From positions 1,674,001-1,738,000 of the forward strand of contig JBCAML010000001.1 of assembly GCA_038503075.1 (NCBI GenBank): 64,000 bases of DNA, written 5' to 3'. Made by a program: the position numbers and the translations under genes. The DNA comes from Gyromitra esculenta. Taxonomy: Eukaryota; Ascomycota; Pezizomycetes; Pezizales; Discinaceae. Positions 12,901 through 26,203 of the stretch are shown piece after piece (position 1 is the first letter of the stretch; the number at the start of each line of letters is the position of its first letter). The notes under the pieces were generated by a model, which was not told where the DNA came from, did not search any database, and saw nothing but the letters and a program-made list of their open reading frames with translations.

Positions 12901-15670
12901 GGCTGCAGGGAGGGAACGGGATAGGAGAAGGGCTCATGCCGGGAGTCCATTAGAAGGTCGTGGTGGCGGCGGGGGAAGAGAAGGACAGATGGATATTCTC
13001 AAAGTAGCAGGACTACAGCGTCTCAACAGGCCGAGTTTAGACCTTGTCGCGAATCAGGATAAGATGGCAGGAATGATCCCCTCGACTGTGTCCCCCACCA
13101 GCGCACTCGCACCATGGGTCCAGGTCCTAAATCCTAGTAATCCGAAGAAGAACCCTCCGAGCGCAGTTAACCAGTTCCGGCGCTGGCACCACGTCTTCCC
13201 CAAACCGCTCAAGATCTCAACCGTCAAATGGAAGAGCCTTTGCTCCCCCGCCGCGCTCCCGTTGACGACAGAGCACTTCCCCACAGCGGAGCAGCTCCGC
13301 GACGAGTATCAGGAGAACCCATACGTTATTTCCCAGAACGAAGACGAGGAGCTCGAAGGGAATGGCGGGAACCGGGAAGAGCTTGTCAGGGCAATGATCG
13401 GACAGCGACTTGCACAGGGGTTCCAGATCGTGGTTGGGAGCCTAGTAGCGGAAGCAACGGCCGGGAGAGGCGGTGATACAAATATCTATGAGCCCGATTA
13501 TATGGTTAAAGCTGGCTCTTCATGCTTCATGAGTCTCGGCAGTCAGATCCATCAGCTTATCTGCGACGAGGAGTATAACGTCGAGGTGAAACGATATGTC
13601 CGGAAGCCGACTACAGCATCGGTGGGCACGGGGGTGAGCGTGTATGACGAGTATATCAGCTACATGAAAACGATCATGAGCGACGACTACCATCCCGTCA
13701 AAGCGTCGTTCAAGCTGCCGATCAACGAATATAACTGGAACTATGTCGACCAGTATATCGGTGGCTACGAAGAGACACTAACGGAGCAGCTGCGGTACTG
13801 GCGCGCGAGATTCGTGCTCATCCCGAACGACCCACCGGAGTCTGCGCGAAGAGGAGGACTAGGGCAGCAGGCTGGCAGCGAACTAAACGATGAGGAAATA
13901 CGTCTGGAGGGGATTCGAAGACTGACGCAGCTGTTTCAGCGCAACCGATATGTTCCCCCAGAAGAAAGGCAATATGAGCGGTTTGGCCGCCGTCGAAGAA
14001 AGGAGAAGGACCCGCTGCAGATACTCTACAAGACTTTCGATCCCAGCGTTGTTGTCGCGCAGGAGCTCGAGAGCCTGCCACCTGCGGAAAGTAACGTCAA
14101 TATGCGTCGTAGCCAGCTCCTCTCGACGGAACAATTCGATAAGAAGAATCTCGACATGGCTGGAATCGCGCAAGAGATTCAGGGGCCTCGTGGGGTGCGA
14201 CTGGAGAATCGACTCTGGCATCTCAGGTATCACTATAATTGTTTCGTCGGAGACGAAATGGTTACATGGATTCTTGAGAACTTCCGAGATGTCGAGACAC
14301 GGCAAGAAGCGGAGGAAGTCGGACTGAGGTTGTTTAAAGGGGGCCTATTCCAGCATGTCGAGAGGAGGCATGAGTTTAGAGACGGAAACTATTTCTACCG
14401 TATTGCGGAGCAGTACTCCCAGCCTCAAATAAGACCGACATCGAAGGGTGCTGGGTGGTTTGCCGGCACGTTTAATGTTAAATCGGTTCCCCCCACACCA
14501 GCTCCTAAGGATGAAGCGGTGAGCCCGCTACGAAGCAGGAGCAGTACGATGTTGACGGATGATAGCTCCGAGGGATCATATCATTCCGGATTCCGCGCGC
14601 AAACACCTGTACCAAAGAAGAAAGCAGAGGTCGAGTTAAGTAAGGTCATAAAATATGATGTTGACCCAAGCAAGAAGAGTTATCGAAAGGAGCTTATCAA
14701 TCTGCACTACGACCGTTTGCATAATCCCGATAACTGTTACCATATCCGTATCGACTGGATGAATACCACTGCGAAGCTAATCGAAGACTCATTGACGTCG
14801 TGGGCACGCACTGTTGATCGATATGGTTTGAGGCTCGTTGAAGCACCTATTGATGAGGTCTCTGTTATTCCCAGAAGAAACCCATTTAGAAGCCCATATA
14901 TCGTCAGATTATGCATCCTCCCTCCGCCAATGCCAGCGTTCAACCACTACGCGCAGCCATCGTCACCGACCGTCGAAAACATGGAGATGTCAACAATTCT
15001 CACACCACTACCTCACCCTCCTCTTCAGCAACAACAAGCTGATCGGAATCAAGAGAAGCCAGATCCTCACTACTTCCACAAGCTCATATTGAAGAAGTTT
15101 CACTTCGTCCTTGACACTGAGAGCGCCAAGAACTTCCCCGCGGATGTCAAAGTCAAATACTCTTGGGGCGTTCCAACCTACCGCTGGAGCCAATACATCC
15201 ACCGCTCAGGCTCCGTATTCTGTCAGATCGCCGATGACGGTGCGTTCCTATTCATGGCAAACAGACTCTACACCGTCCGCACTGGCCGAGGTTCACCATT
15301 AGCATACCCCGCAGCAGCTGGTGATAGTTCCAGCCCAGAAGGCATCAAGAGCGACTTGGATGGGTTCTGCAACGACCCAGACGCCCTTAAGAAGTTCTAC
15401 GAAGAGAAGAGCGGCCTTAGTGAGAAAAGCGACACCCTCGTAGGAGACCGAGTGCTACCGCCGATTTTCCCAAGGATGGAGCCGCCGCCTTTGCCGCCAC
15501 AGCTAGCAAGCCCCGTGTTAGGGCCACTTGGGGCAGGGAGCCCAACGACGGTCGCGAGCAGCGTTTATGGGGTTGGGAGAACAACCAGCATGAGTTTGCA
15601 GAGCGGTCGTAGTAGTATTGTTGATATAGTTCCAGAGGATTTAGTACTAGGGACAAGGCAATTTGGCTAA
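9956..15670 (+). CDS. IML1: Vacuolar membrane-associated protein Iml1 (DEPDC5 orthologue), SEACIT/GATOR1 subunit
   Basis: Iml1 is the GAP-complex subunit that, with Npr2 and Npr3, acts on the Gtr1/RagA GTPase at the vacuole to hold TORC1 down when amino acids are scarce. Three exons: 9956-10366, 10419-10487 and 10580-15670, giving 1856 residues; both introns (52 and 92 nt) are phase 0. Exon 2 codes for only 23 residues (ISLASHVASLFGF...), which join to VDKPLHEASHVEIYFRDQYI and SRSDMWR in exon 3, the most conserved part of the N-terminal domain. The next block is GEIVFNKLVNGFLPELFKRW and INAHHLVSIVLFTRVVY; later come the TGISVVIITPGTGHFEVDY stretch, a low-complexity region (about residues 650-980), a DEP domain near residues 1365-1440 (FVGDEMVTWI) and a C-terminal domain (about 1660-1730, KFHFVLDTESAKNFP). 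The first 2.5 kb of the long exon is very GC-rich, which creates long antisense frames. ATG 9956 (MSTTTNLHPP) is preferred; an in-frame ATG at 9815 would add 47 poorly conserved-looking residues. The gene appears intact. Confidence 0.95.
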
Positions 15671-18600
15671 GCATACTGAATTTTAAATGGGGTAGTTGGT
15701 GTGATTTTGGGGACTTCGTTTTTCGTATTTTATTGATTCCAGGGGCTTCAGGAGGTTAATTTTATTTTCTTTCGATATAGTAGTGTAGTATGAGCGGCTA
15801 TTGTTTCTTCACACATAATCTTTGGCGGGTAATAGGTTTCCCCTATGTTCAAGTATGACATTTGTAACCTTTGGGTCTACAGAATTCTTCGATCACGAAA
15901 TATCACTCGAATGATAAATTAACTAGTTTATCTAGAAGCTTTATAGCAGGCTCCGAAGGCGTTTAGGCTTCAGGCTTCAGGCTTCAAGTATAAGAGCTAA
16001 ATTTAGCCTCTATATCTAGGTACTCTATACTATGCATGTAAAGAGAGGCCATAGAGTCCCCCAAGCGCGAGGATGCATCAGCCAACCAGGTCTCAGCTAC
16101 TGCATCAATCAAATATTTCAACGGAAGTTATTGGAAATACATTTCTCCAATAGATTCTTCTCAGTTCTCTATTCAGCACCTGCTATTCGGATTCGTTCAC
16201 CACCAACCTTCAGCCCTCATCTCGGCAGCGTCCTGACCGACCGACGAGAGTACTGGTACTGGCGACAGCACCGGCGTGGGCAAGGCCCACAGGGATTTCT
16301 ATTGGTAGTAGAGCTGCATACAGAATTTTCAATTGTACTAATATGCACATGGGAGGTTCAGTACTAGTAGCAAGTTAACAGCACAGGCCTAGGCTCATAC
16401 GACCAAATTAGTAATCCACCCAACTTTTAATTACTATTCACTCAAGACTTCCAAGAACCCAGGAAAAGAACGAAAACGTCCACAGTTACAAAATTGAAAT
16501 CTCTATTAATCACTAACAAGAGCAGCAAACTAATTCCTGTAGGGTGTAGTGTTACCTTTCTACTGGTTACTTTTAAAGTACCAAAAACACGAATTCCTAT
16601 GGCCACGTTTCTGGCCCACCTCGTTAGGACGTCATTATTAGATCTATTTAGAAGTTTTTCAATGCAGGCAATAGTAAATATTGCTTGATTACTTACATAT
16701 AGCTAATTGAATATAGTTACGTAAAAAAATTGAAATGCAAAGTAATAAACTTGTCAAAAAAGTGTCAATAATCAAGAACACCACTCGATCTTAAAAAAAT
16801 TTCTCACCGATCCCGTACCTGCGGCCGATTAGAAACCCCCCGCAATCGGTCACTGTGGGGAAGAAAGAAGGAATCATGAGACATAGTGCAGATGCCTCAG
16901 AGAAAACCCGGTATAATATTTTTTTCCCCCCGTTATTAAGGTTGTGATGCATTGCTTTTTGCTAATTGCAGCCAAAATTGATCACAGTTGATCACTCGCC
17001 CTAGCTACTAGCACGCATCAGTTTATGCACACCCCATGAGAAACGCCGAATCATCCCCTCCCCCCAAAACTAATCCACCAGTTATGTATCCTTGGAACCC
17101 TACTATTTGCACCTTTGAATAGCACTTCGGCTATTTTTCTTTCCGCATCTGCTTCTATTGGCTGTTTATCGTCATACCCACGTCATTTGCAAGATCGGAG
17201 GTCTGTTCCAGAGTTGATTACTAGGGCTCTATATCTGTCATACGAAGGTTAGGTTCTGGTCAAATAAGAAGACTACACCTTTGTTACACGAAAGCTGAAT
17301 ATTTAGTTTACTACAACGTTGATCCCAGCAGCTAGCAAGAAATTCTTTCAGTACAACCTCAGCCCTTTCTCTACTATGTGCCTGGCCGCTGGTTGCCTGG
17401 TCCGCTGAGGGAAAAAAAAATTGCACAGATCGAGAAAGTCTGCACTTACTTGCTCATAATCAGTAAAAATAAATAGAAATAGAAATAGGCGCGTATCCCC
17501 CCACAGGCCAGTCAGCATCCACCCTTGGTACTGTGGCCTGATCCCCAAAAATTAGCATTGTGGCCACTTACTACATGCAAATGTACTAATGATTATAAGA
17601 GTACATACGAGCAAGGATGTTATTACTACGGTTCTAATGGGTAGCCTAAGGCTCCGCCAAGTGGCCTACATTAGAAAATGCAGCACACATTAATATATGG
17701 GGGCTGGCAGACAGGTTTCCAACCAGAAGCATATTCCCGATCCTGTCTAGTGTAAAAGTTACCCAGGAATCCTACCCGCCTTTTCCCGTTGCAAGACGAA
17801 CTCCTTGCCCCAATTTCTCGGAAGTAATTTGGATCTCAGCGGTTCTTGGTGTGGTGGCGTCAGGGTAACCCTGAAGGCATAAGTATGCACTAACCGAGAC
17901 AGGATGCCTGGAAGCGATCAAATCAAATAGACCCATCCACAACCCCCCTCCTTAAGCGAGGGCAGGGTAACTTGTGGAGTGGAAGGTTCCCCCCCCGCAA
18001 TTGGAATCTCTTGACGATCTTTTTCTTCTAGTCAATCGAGAATATCGCGTTCAGACCTCAAAACCCAGGCCCTTCGAATTACTTTCTTTAACCCAAAAAT
18101 TTACGTGTAATCAAGTTATAAGTCCTATGTCTGAGATATCGCGGGGCTGGATTACCGATATGGTGCAGGCCCGTGGGGTTTATTTCTTGGGGGAGGAAAA
18201 AAATAGACTTCCAAAGGGATGCAGAATGGACTCGGTACGGTAACGATACCCCGTTTTCATCGACTTTGGGTTTTTCGGTTGGTCTCCCTTACTAGATCCA
18301 ATACTCTCGACGCGGGCTCGGAAGGAACCCCTGAAAAATAACACCCATTGACTAAGTAAAAAAGGAGGCAGTGCTATACACGGTGATCTTGCCGTTGAAC
18401 GACTGGAAGTTCTATTGACATAATTGAACGAAATAAAACAAAATACTCAAGAACGCCTCCATATATGATATGTTACGTTTCGATAAAGTCGTATATATTA
18501 CATGCAATGAAACTGATCAGAGAAGCTACGCGGTGAAACCATATATATCTCGAAACTGTAGTGTCAAAAAGTAGTGTCAAGATTGAAGTTGATTGATGTT

Positions 18601-21600
18601 CAGATTGATGATTCACTGTTTTACCTCTTGAACATCCGAAACATATACATGTGTTAGAAGTAAACTAGAGACGAAAGCTCCTTCTGCAGCCACCCCGCTC
18701 GCGTCAATTCTTATACAGCAGCTCTCTTAGCTTGTAATTTAATATAACTAAAACAACTATCTTGATGATATCTTCTTCCTATTGATAGGAGGGGAAGCCA
18801 CAAACACCAAACGACGTCACTCGTAGTGCTGATACTCAGGCATCAACAGCATGGTCTGAGGCCACTGATCCACAACACCCTTACATATGTACAAGCGGTT
18901 ATCGACTGCGACTTGATGTGCATGTCATCCCCGCATTCCGAGATGTGATAGTTATCTGCATTAGCGATGTCGGCAGTTCAAATCAGTAGCGGCGTTGACC
19001 ATGTGTGTTCGGGGGGGGGGGAGGTTGTAAAGAAGCAAAGAAAAAGAAAAAAGAATGGGTCTCGCAACGGCCAGTGACGGCGGAAAGTGTGGAATAAATA
19101 AAAAAAAAGAAAGCAAGTGAACAACGAAGAGAAAAGCAACGTTAGAAAATGAAGAAAACAAAAATGATCGCGATCTCGCATTGCTACCCTCATCGGAAAT
19201 TCAAACAAAAGTAAGTGCTGCTGCTGTAACATCGTGAGATTTGTTGTCCTGATGGAGAGTTTTGTATTGTGCCACATACATACGGAAGATTTTCGCGGTG
19301 TGGAGCGCGCGATTCCAACGATAAATAGGGATTTGCGGGATCGATCATGATTTGTTTAATTTCCCCTCTTTCAAGATTTTTTTTTTCCCTCTCTCTTTAA
19401 TCCTTTTGACTCGTGATCAATGAAGTATTAACCAATATCAAGTGTTTTTCGGTTAGAGATCATGTCATGCACAAGTGTTGTTTGGCTTGAACCTTTCTCT
19501 GAATACCGTATGATCAACTCTCGGTGAGCGCGGATGAAATGGTTAGGCCTTCTTTCTTACCTTCATGTGAGTAATTTTTTTCAGGAATAGTTTTATGATC
19601 GTCGTTTCCCTGTGGAGCACGAGTGATGATACATGAACCTCCTCCAACTACCGAACTTATCACTGACAAGAGATTACAGACAAAAATAAGCAAGCATCAT
19701 AACTTCGAAGCTTTACAAAGGGGATCTCGGAAAGTTTCGGATATTGGGAGAACGAGAAAAAAAAGGTGCCTCCTGTGTCTGTGTTGCAACTGGATCCTAT
19801 CTAGCGGAAATGCAATGTTCCGAGGGACTAGAGAAACTCGCAAATAGTTCGATCTTGACAACGAAGAGAGACAATCATTCAACTGCACGGGATGTCGCCG
19901 ACCTCTTACTCAAAAAACAAATTCATGGCAGACTATCACTTTGCTGAGTTCATGATTAGAGCGAACCTGTAATACAGGCACCCGATGAAACACGACGAAG
20001 AACGCCGTGGGAATATCCGTGGCATCGGCGATATAGCATCATTTCCTACAGATATCTAGGGAAAATGATGAGAGGGATTCAGTATTGCACCTTGCCTCGA
20101 AGAACCATCCTCTCTAGTACACCGGTTTGCTGGCATGCAAGGGTATATTCAAAGTGAAGTTCTGCTGCACAGTCGTGGCCCTTGTGTGAGAAGATTTATG
20201 GAATTATATCATTGACATGTTGCCACTTCAGTTATGAGAGATCGCAATACCCAGCAAAGTTTAGGGATAACATTAACCCGAGAGCTTATGAGCACGTTAG
20301 TTGCACCTATAGGTTCGGGGATCTATTTTCCATTCTTCCCGTTCCAGTAAGCGGCTTACAGTAAGCTACAGGAAAATATTGATATTTCGTCGGTCATTGC
20401 ATATGCTTTTTTCTCCACCGCTGGCTTTTTTCTTATCCTAATTATAAACCACTGAGCCAATAGGCTTTTACCTCAACGGGCAATTGTTTTTATATGAAAT
20501 TCTAAAGAGCTATCGCTGCACTTCGCCTCTTTCAGGGGGCTCAAATCGACATTCTCTCCGTGATTATGGTGATTATTGACGTCACTGCGACTTTAAGTTA
20601 ACGTCTTGGACGCCATATGTCGAGGGCTGATAGGCCAGTACAAAAAAAAAAACGTTGCAACCAAACGATAAGACAAGATATAAATCGATGAGATAGCGCA
20701 CCAGATGCTCATTGTGAATGCTATCCCCCCCTTGTTTCACAGTCAGTTCAATTCAATATAAAGCCGAGTGATTCGTTGTGATTTCGGTTTCATCTGATTT
20801 TGTTCACGACCAACAAAACGTTTTTACCGGATTCTTAGCATTTTTTCTACGTAGCCCATTTCAATAAACACTACATCTCAACTAAAAGAATCTGAATCGG
20901 GGAAGGAGAGATGATAGGTCGTCACTCAACCTGGCCTCATCACAAGCCTTTTGTAGTCTTTGTAGTCTTGCCCCCTATAAGGTGTTTAGTATAGAATGGC
21001 GAGGATAAGATAGGTCGAATCTCCGAAATCTCAAGATATCACCATCGGTACCTGCCTAGAGTAAACCATGCAGCTTGTTGTTGGTCCGTCGGTGCACGAC
21101 GCACGCTCCTCTTTCCTAAAAAAAAGTTTCCCTCCCTCCCTCCCTCCCTCCCTCCTCCTCTCACACCACGCGAAATCTACGAGATCTCGGTAAGGCACGT
21201 GTAAGATGAGATTTGGCGCTTTGACTGAAACAAAACAAAACAAAACAAATGTAACAAACGAAACTCACGAGAATTGACGTCGGATAATTATTAAGCACGT
21301 GCGCATTGGTTGGGCTGAGTTGAACACAACCTTTGTCATCCATCGGCTGCTCACCACCACACCTTTTTTTTCTTTCTTTCTCGGAGCGGTTCCCCCTTAA
21401 ACCCTTTATTTACTTGCGTTTACGGCTCGTACTTCTCTTTTCAGTCTTCTTTTTTTTCTAGGTACGTACCTACCGAGACCAGACCAGACCAGACCAGACC
21501 AGGCCAGACCAGGCGAGGTCGTTCGTTCGTTCGTTCGTTCGGATGTAGGTATGTCGCATGTCTCTCTTATAGGCGAAATGAACCTCATGAGCGCTGTACT

Positions 21601-22609
21601 AGTATGCTGCAGCGTCAACTAAGATTCCAGGGGTGAAAGAACTTAGTTATAGCAATTAGGCACGCGTATGACCTTACCCTGTTCGGCCAAGAGAGAATTG
21701 CTGGAGTGTTTTAAGGTTCGGTTGGTGGTATCAGGGGAGAAGGGGGGGGGTTTACCAACAGTCACGATGTTAATTCAGCCGGAGTTGTATGTGTTCAATT
21801 TCTGGAAGGGGAGGAGGGGGTCTTTTTCCCTAATTAATATAATATATATATATATATAAAAGGTACTACATGTATGTATGTATGTAGGTAGGTACTATAG
21901 ATCTATGTACTATACATCGTGACCTGCAACACGTTAGTTATTGCGCAATTAATAGTCAAAAAAAAATCCCCCCATATCTGTTTCCCTCCTCCCAAAGGCC
22001 CTCTCTCTCAACAATCCTACAAGCCCCTTTCTCACCAACAGTTTTTAGAATTGCAATTGAGCAAACAAGCCCGTCGGGGAGTCCAGACGTGTTCCATTCC
22101 GCAGTACGTTGTACATTGTTGTTATTCTCGTTACCAGCGTTACCAGCGTTACCGCGCCGGTAAATACCGTACCCCCCCCGTAACACTACTACCACTCACT
22201 GCCCACCCGTCTAGATTAGATACCCATTCACGCGGGCCGATAAAGCGATAAGTATCTACCTACCTACCTACCTACCTATTCCCTTTTTCCCTCACCTCAC
22301 CTCCCTCCCTCATCTCCCTCACACTTGGAGTGAAGAAAATTTCCTGGGGTTAAATAAAGTTCAGCTCAGTTCAGGGTACACTAACGAACTCGAACTAACG
22401 AAGCCCTTTTGGCTAGCTAGCTAGCTAGCGTCGCGCGTACAGTAGCGTCGTCCACTACCCGCCGGGGGGGAAGGGAAAGGGCATCAGAAAGCGCAAAGAC
22501 CTACTGGATGGGAAAGAATCCCCCCCTCCCCTCCCCTCCACCCCACCATCCCTCCATCCCTCCTGGGTTCGAGATGAGGGAGATTATAAAAAAAACAACA
22601 ACTAAAAAC

Positions 22610-22646
<37 letters not shown>

Positions 22647-25600
22647 GCCGCTAGGAAGAAAGAGAAAAAGAAAAAGAAATTATAGATATGGAAGAAGACC
22701 GCTCTTACCGCTCTTACCGCCGGGCGTCCGATCAGTCAGTCGGTCAGTCGGTCTGTGCCTGTAGCTTTTCTAATTGTGTTGGGCTACAGATTCGAATTCC
22801 GATGCTATGAAAGGGGGGAGCCGGGAAAGAGAAAAAAAAAGAAAGAAGAAAAAAAAAGATAGTCACGGGGATGGACTTGTATTCTTCGTACATAGAGCTG
22901 AAGCGGGTAAGGTAAGGTAAGGTAAGCTACTACTTAGCTGGTTAAGATACTCATGTTTGAAATTAATCCGGCGGGCGGGGGGAAGGGGGCGGTCGAGCGG
23001 GGGCAATTGGTCTTACTCTACTCGCATAACGGTTTTTCCGCTTGTCTTGTCTTGCCTGTGCCGTGTTTTTTTTTTTTTTGCGTGGGGGGGGAGAAGAAGA
23101 AGAGGGTAGGTAGGGTAGGCAGGGTAGGTTAATAAAGTTGTAACTAGAGCGAGAACCAAAAGCTACGTAAAGGCCAATCTCACGACAGCTGTCGCAACCG
23201 TTCGTGTGTTCGGGCCAAAACAGCCGTGGGTAGGTTGTGAGTGCTGGGGAAACTTTGTTTTTTCCTTCTAGTCGTTCCCTCGTTCCCTCGTTCCTTTTTC
23301 CAAGCTCAAGATCGGAGATCGAGGATTCGGAGGGGGAGGGACAATATTAGCAAGGACGAAGGAAGGGGAAAAGGAAGTTTAAAGAAACGAACCAAGCAGA
23401 GCCGCACGCGTTTTTTTATTATTACTATCTTTAATATTTAGATTTTTTGCGCGCGTGTTGCGGGGGAGGGGGGAGGATATGGGGTTACAGGTTACAGTTT
23501 CGATCTGGATCTGTTATGCCGTGGATGGATATGCACTTTACTGTAGCAACGCGTTATGTACAGAACAAGCATAACCAAGCAAGTTTTAGTCTGCAGCAAG
23601 GCGGAGCCGCAGAGGTGAGGGGAAATTTTTAAAAAAAAAACTAAAACTTGGTTTTCTTGAGAAGGTTTGTATATTTTTTTTTTCTTTCTTTTCTTTCCGT
23701 AGATGGTGCCATTGCGATGCATCGAGTTTCTTCGCTTCCTGTTTTCTCTCGCTTGGCGTTTTAAAATAAAATAAAAGAAGCTTTAGAATTCCGAGGATTT
23801 AAAACCGACACACGATGACATAGGACGCACGCTCTTTCTTTTCTCGCCACGAGTTTCCTCGGGCTTCATCTTCGTGGTCGTGTGTAATGTTTCCGCGAAG
23901 AAACTAGAGTAGTCTTGTTCCTTTTTTTTATTTAGTTTTTCTTTTCCCGGAGGAAGCGAGCACGGGGTTGTGTATCGTTTTGGGGAGAGCTAGTAGGGGC
24001 CGCTGTAGAGCAGGTAGTAGGTATCGTGAGGTTGTGTCGGGGAGCTGGGTTTTTCCACCAGGGCGGCCGGATCGTTAACGGCTGTCATCCGTGCTCGAGT
24101 TGCTAAGAGGAGCTAGAGCAGGAATTCGTCCATGGGGAGCTGGTCGCGTGTAGAACTGCATTGTTCGAACACATCTGCGCCGTGACGGTGGATACTGTGG
24201 TGGGGGGAGTTCAAGAACTGGGAGGGAGGCCTGGAGAGTTGATCTGGGAGGGAACTGCATTTACACGTGCGGGCGTGGAAGCGAAGTATGGGGTTGTCGT
24301 GCGTCCATGTGAGATCAATTGGATTGCTGGAACTGGAGCGGTTATCACATTATCGCGGCGCTGCAATTCGAGGTTATTTCCAGGAGCACAGCGAACGAGC
24401 AGAGTGTGTATGTGTGTGTGTGTATGTACGTGTATATGTGCAGAGAGTGCTCTGTATGCAGAGGCTGAGATGTGGATGGAGAAATGTACGATTACAGATG
24501 GGGGGTCGCTGCTGCAACAGCCGCAGCGCAATTGGAGGGAGCGCTTGGCTGAGACCAGCTTGGCGATTCCACAAGAGAACATCCCGGCTGGCCCACTCTG
24601 GCCCACACCCCCAGAACGCAATCCTGCCCACGATCATGTCCCGGGACAAATGAAATGGCTTCGCGCAACAGGAATGGTCGTTTTCACCGCAGCAGAACCG
24701 CAGGAGAGACATGTAAACCGACAGATCCCCCGCGGGTATACTTTAGAGTAGAGCACGCCGCCCATTTGCACTCGTCGTCGATAATAAGCCTTCCTGATAT
24801 CATCACTGTCCGTCTGGAATCCGCCCTCGTCCCACCCACAACCTCCAAACCGCCTGCCCCTACGCTTACGGTCGCTATAGGTCGCCGGCTTTCACTAGCA
24901 CGGCTTCAAGCGCAGGACTGACAGACAGACGATTGACCCATTGCCGCATATCTCCCCGCGCGCCAGATTATCGTCTAGCCACCATTCGTCTGCCGTCGAG
25001 GTCATTTGGTTGGGCAGCTCGCCGTCTGTGTTCTCTCTCGTCGTTCTGGGGGAAGAAGGGGACAGTTGTTTCGGAGATAGATAGTAACAGCAGTACTGCC
25101 TACGCTGCGTTACTTACGTAGCACTCGGTCGGTACCTACATCTGACACCTCGCCGTTGCCTCTGTCGACCGCACGCCCTGCTTTGACGTCGCTTGGTTGA
25201 CTTTGGCACTTGGCCGTCCGTCTCCCAGCCCAACCGGAAGAACAGCCAGCCCGCCCAGCCCAAACACCGTCCATCTACCCTACAGGCAGATATCCGCTCA
25301 AGACTGTTCAACTTCGCTGCGAGGGAAGCTAGCTGCCCATATACTCACGCGCACGCTCTCGTGCCCAGGTGTTTCGTGTCTGCCCTATCGGAGCAGCCGT
25401 CACCTTCAGGCCTTGCTCCCCCTTGCGTCACGGAAGTCCGGTACGGGAGATCCTACGTACGGCCTACGCAACAGAAAAGGAGCAAAACACCATCCGCCAG
25501 ACTGACAAACAGCGCCCCCTCGTCGTTTCCCTTGCCATCTCCCCATCCATCTTCTATCTCTCTCACACTCCCTCTATCTCTCTCGGCCCCTTGATCGATC

Positions 25601-26203
25601 CCCTCGCGGATTGCCTATTTCGCCAAGCTTGACCCATTACCGCTTGGATATTGGAGATTACGGCTGCAATCCTGTGCTGCCTCTCCCTCCTCCCGTTGAC
25701 TTGTTGATATCTTGTCTCTGGTGAGGTCTGTGCGTTGTCTGCTAGAGCGCGCTCTCGCTTTCTTGGTCGGGCACCGTCTCACCGCTCATCTCAGTGGTCT
25801 TCTGTCCGCCGCGGCTCCTACCGGCTGTTCGGGTCCGTTGTCCATTCAACCGTATCTACTTAGCTCTCGCGCAACTGGGCCTAGCGCGAATCTCCCATCC
25901 CTCCTCCTCCAACCTCAACCCAGGGTCCACCACCACCACCAACATCAGGTGCAGCTGTCCTCCAACCCTTATCAACAGCGCACCCATTATCCTCACCTCC
26001 ATTATCTCTCCACTAGCACCCGCTCCCTCCCTTCACCTTCTTCACCTTCATTATTAATATATCACCTTTTATCGTTGCCATCATGGCTGTACGGCACTGC
26101 TAAACCTGCGCCCCCCCCCCCAACACTCAAAGTCAACTGTCGAACGTTATATATATTTTTTGCGAAAACTATCCCGCTCGGTCTTTGAGGCTGTCGCGTA
26201 ACC
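15671..26203. other. 10.5-kb stretch without recognisable gene
   Basis: Between IML1 and the FNIP/Lst4 gene. Only short unrelated frames occur and I recognise no protein, tRNA or rRNA. The left half is AT-rich with homopolymer runs. From about 21,100 to 23,400 many microsatellites cluster. From about 24,800 to 26,200 the plus strand is C/T-rich and probably forms the promoter and long 5' leader of the downstream gene; a frame at 25712-26188 ends 15 nt before its start codon and might be a uORF but is more likely a chance reading of pyrimidine-rich sequence. Confidence 0.6.
21127..23120. repeat. Cluster of distinct microsatellites
   Basis: Within 2 kb there are runs of CCCT (about 21131-21156), ACCAG (about 21476-21505), TTCG (about 21521-21541), TA and GTAT (about 21841-21890), TACC (about 22254-22277), TAGC (about 22413-22428), CT (about 22612-22644), GGTAA (about 22905-22926) and GGTAG (about 23104-23130). 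Unit size and sequence differ from run to run, so this is not one expanded repeat. Confidence 0.8.

Noticed and set aside
24161..24751. 196-codon plus-strand frame
   Set aside because: No recognisable domain, overlapped by open frames on both strands, and includes a GT microsatellite.
25193..26188. Several proline/serine-rich frames upstream of FNIP/LST4
   Set aside because: They mutually overlap in pyrimidine-rich sequence, have no domain or splice support, and are better explained as 5' leader.
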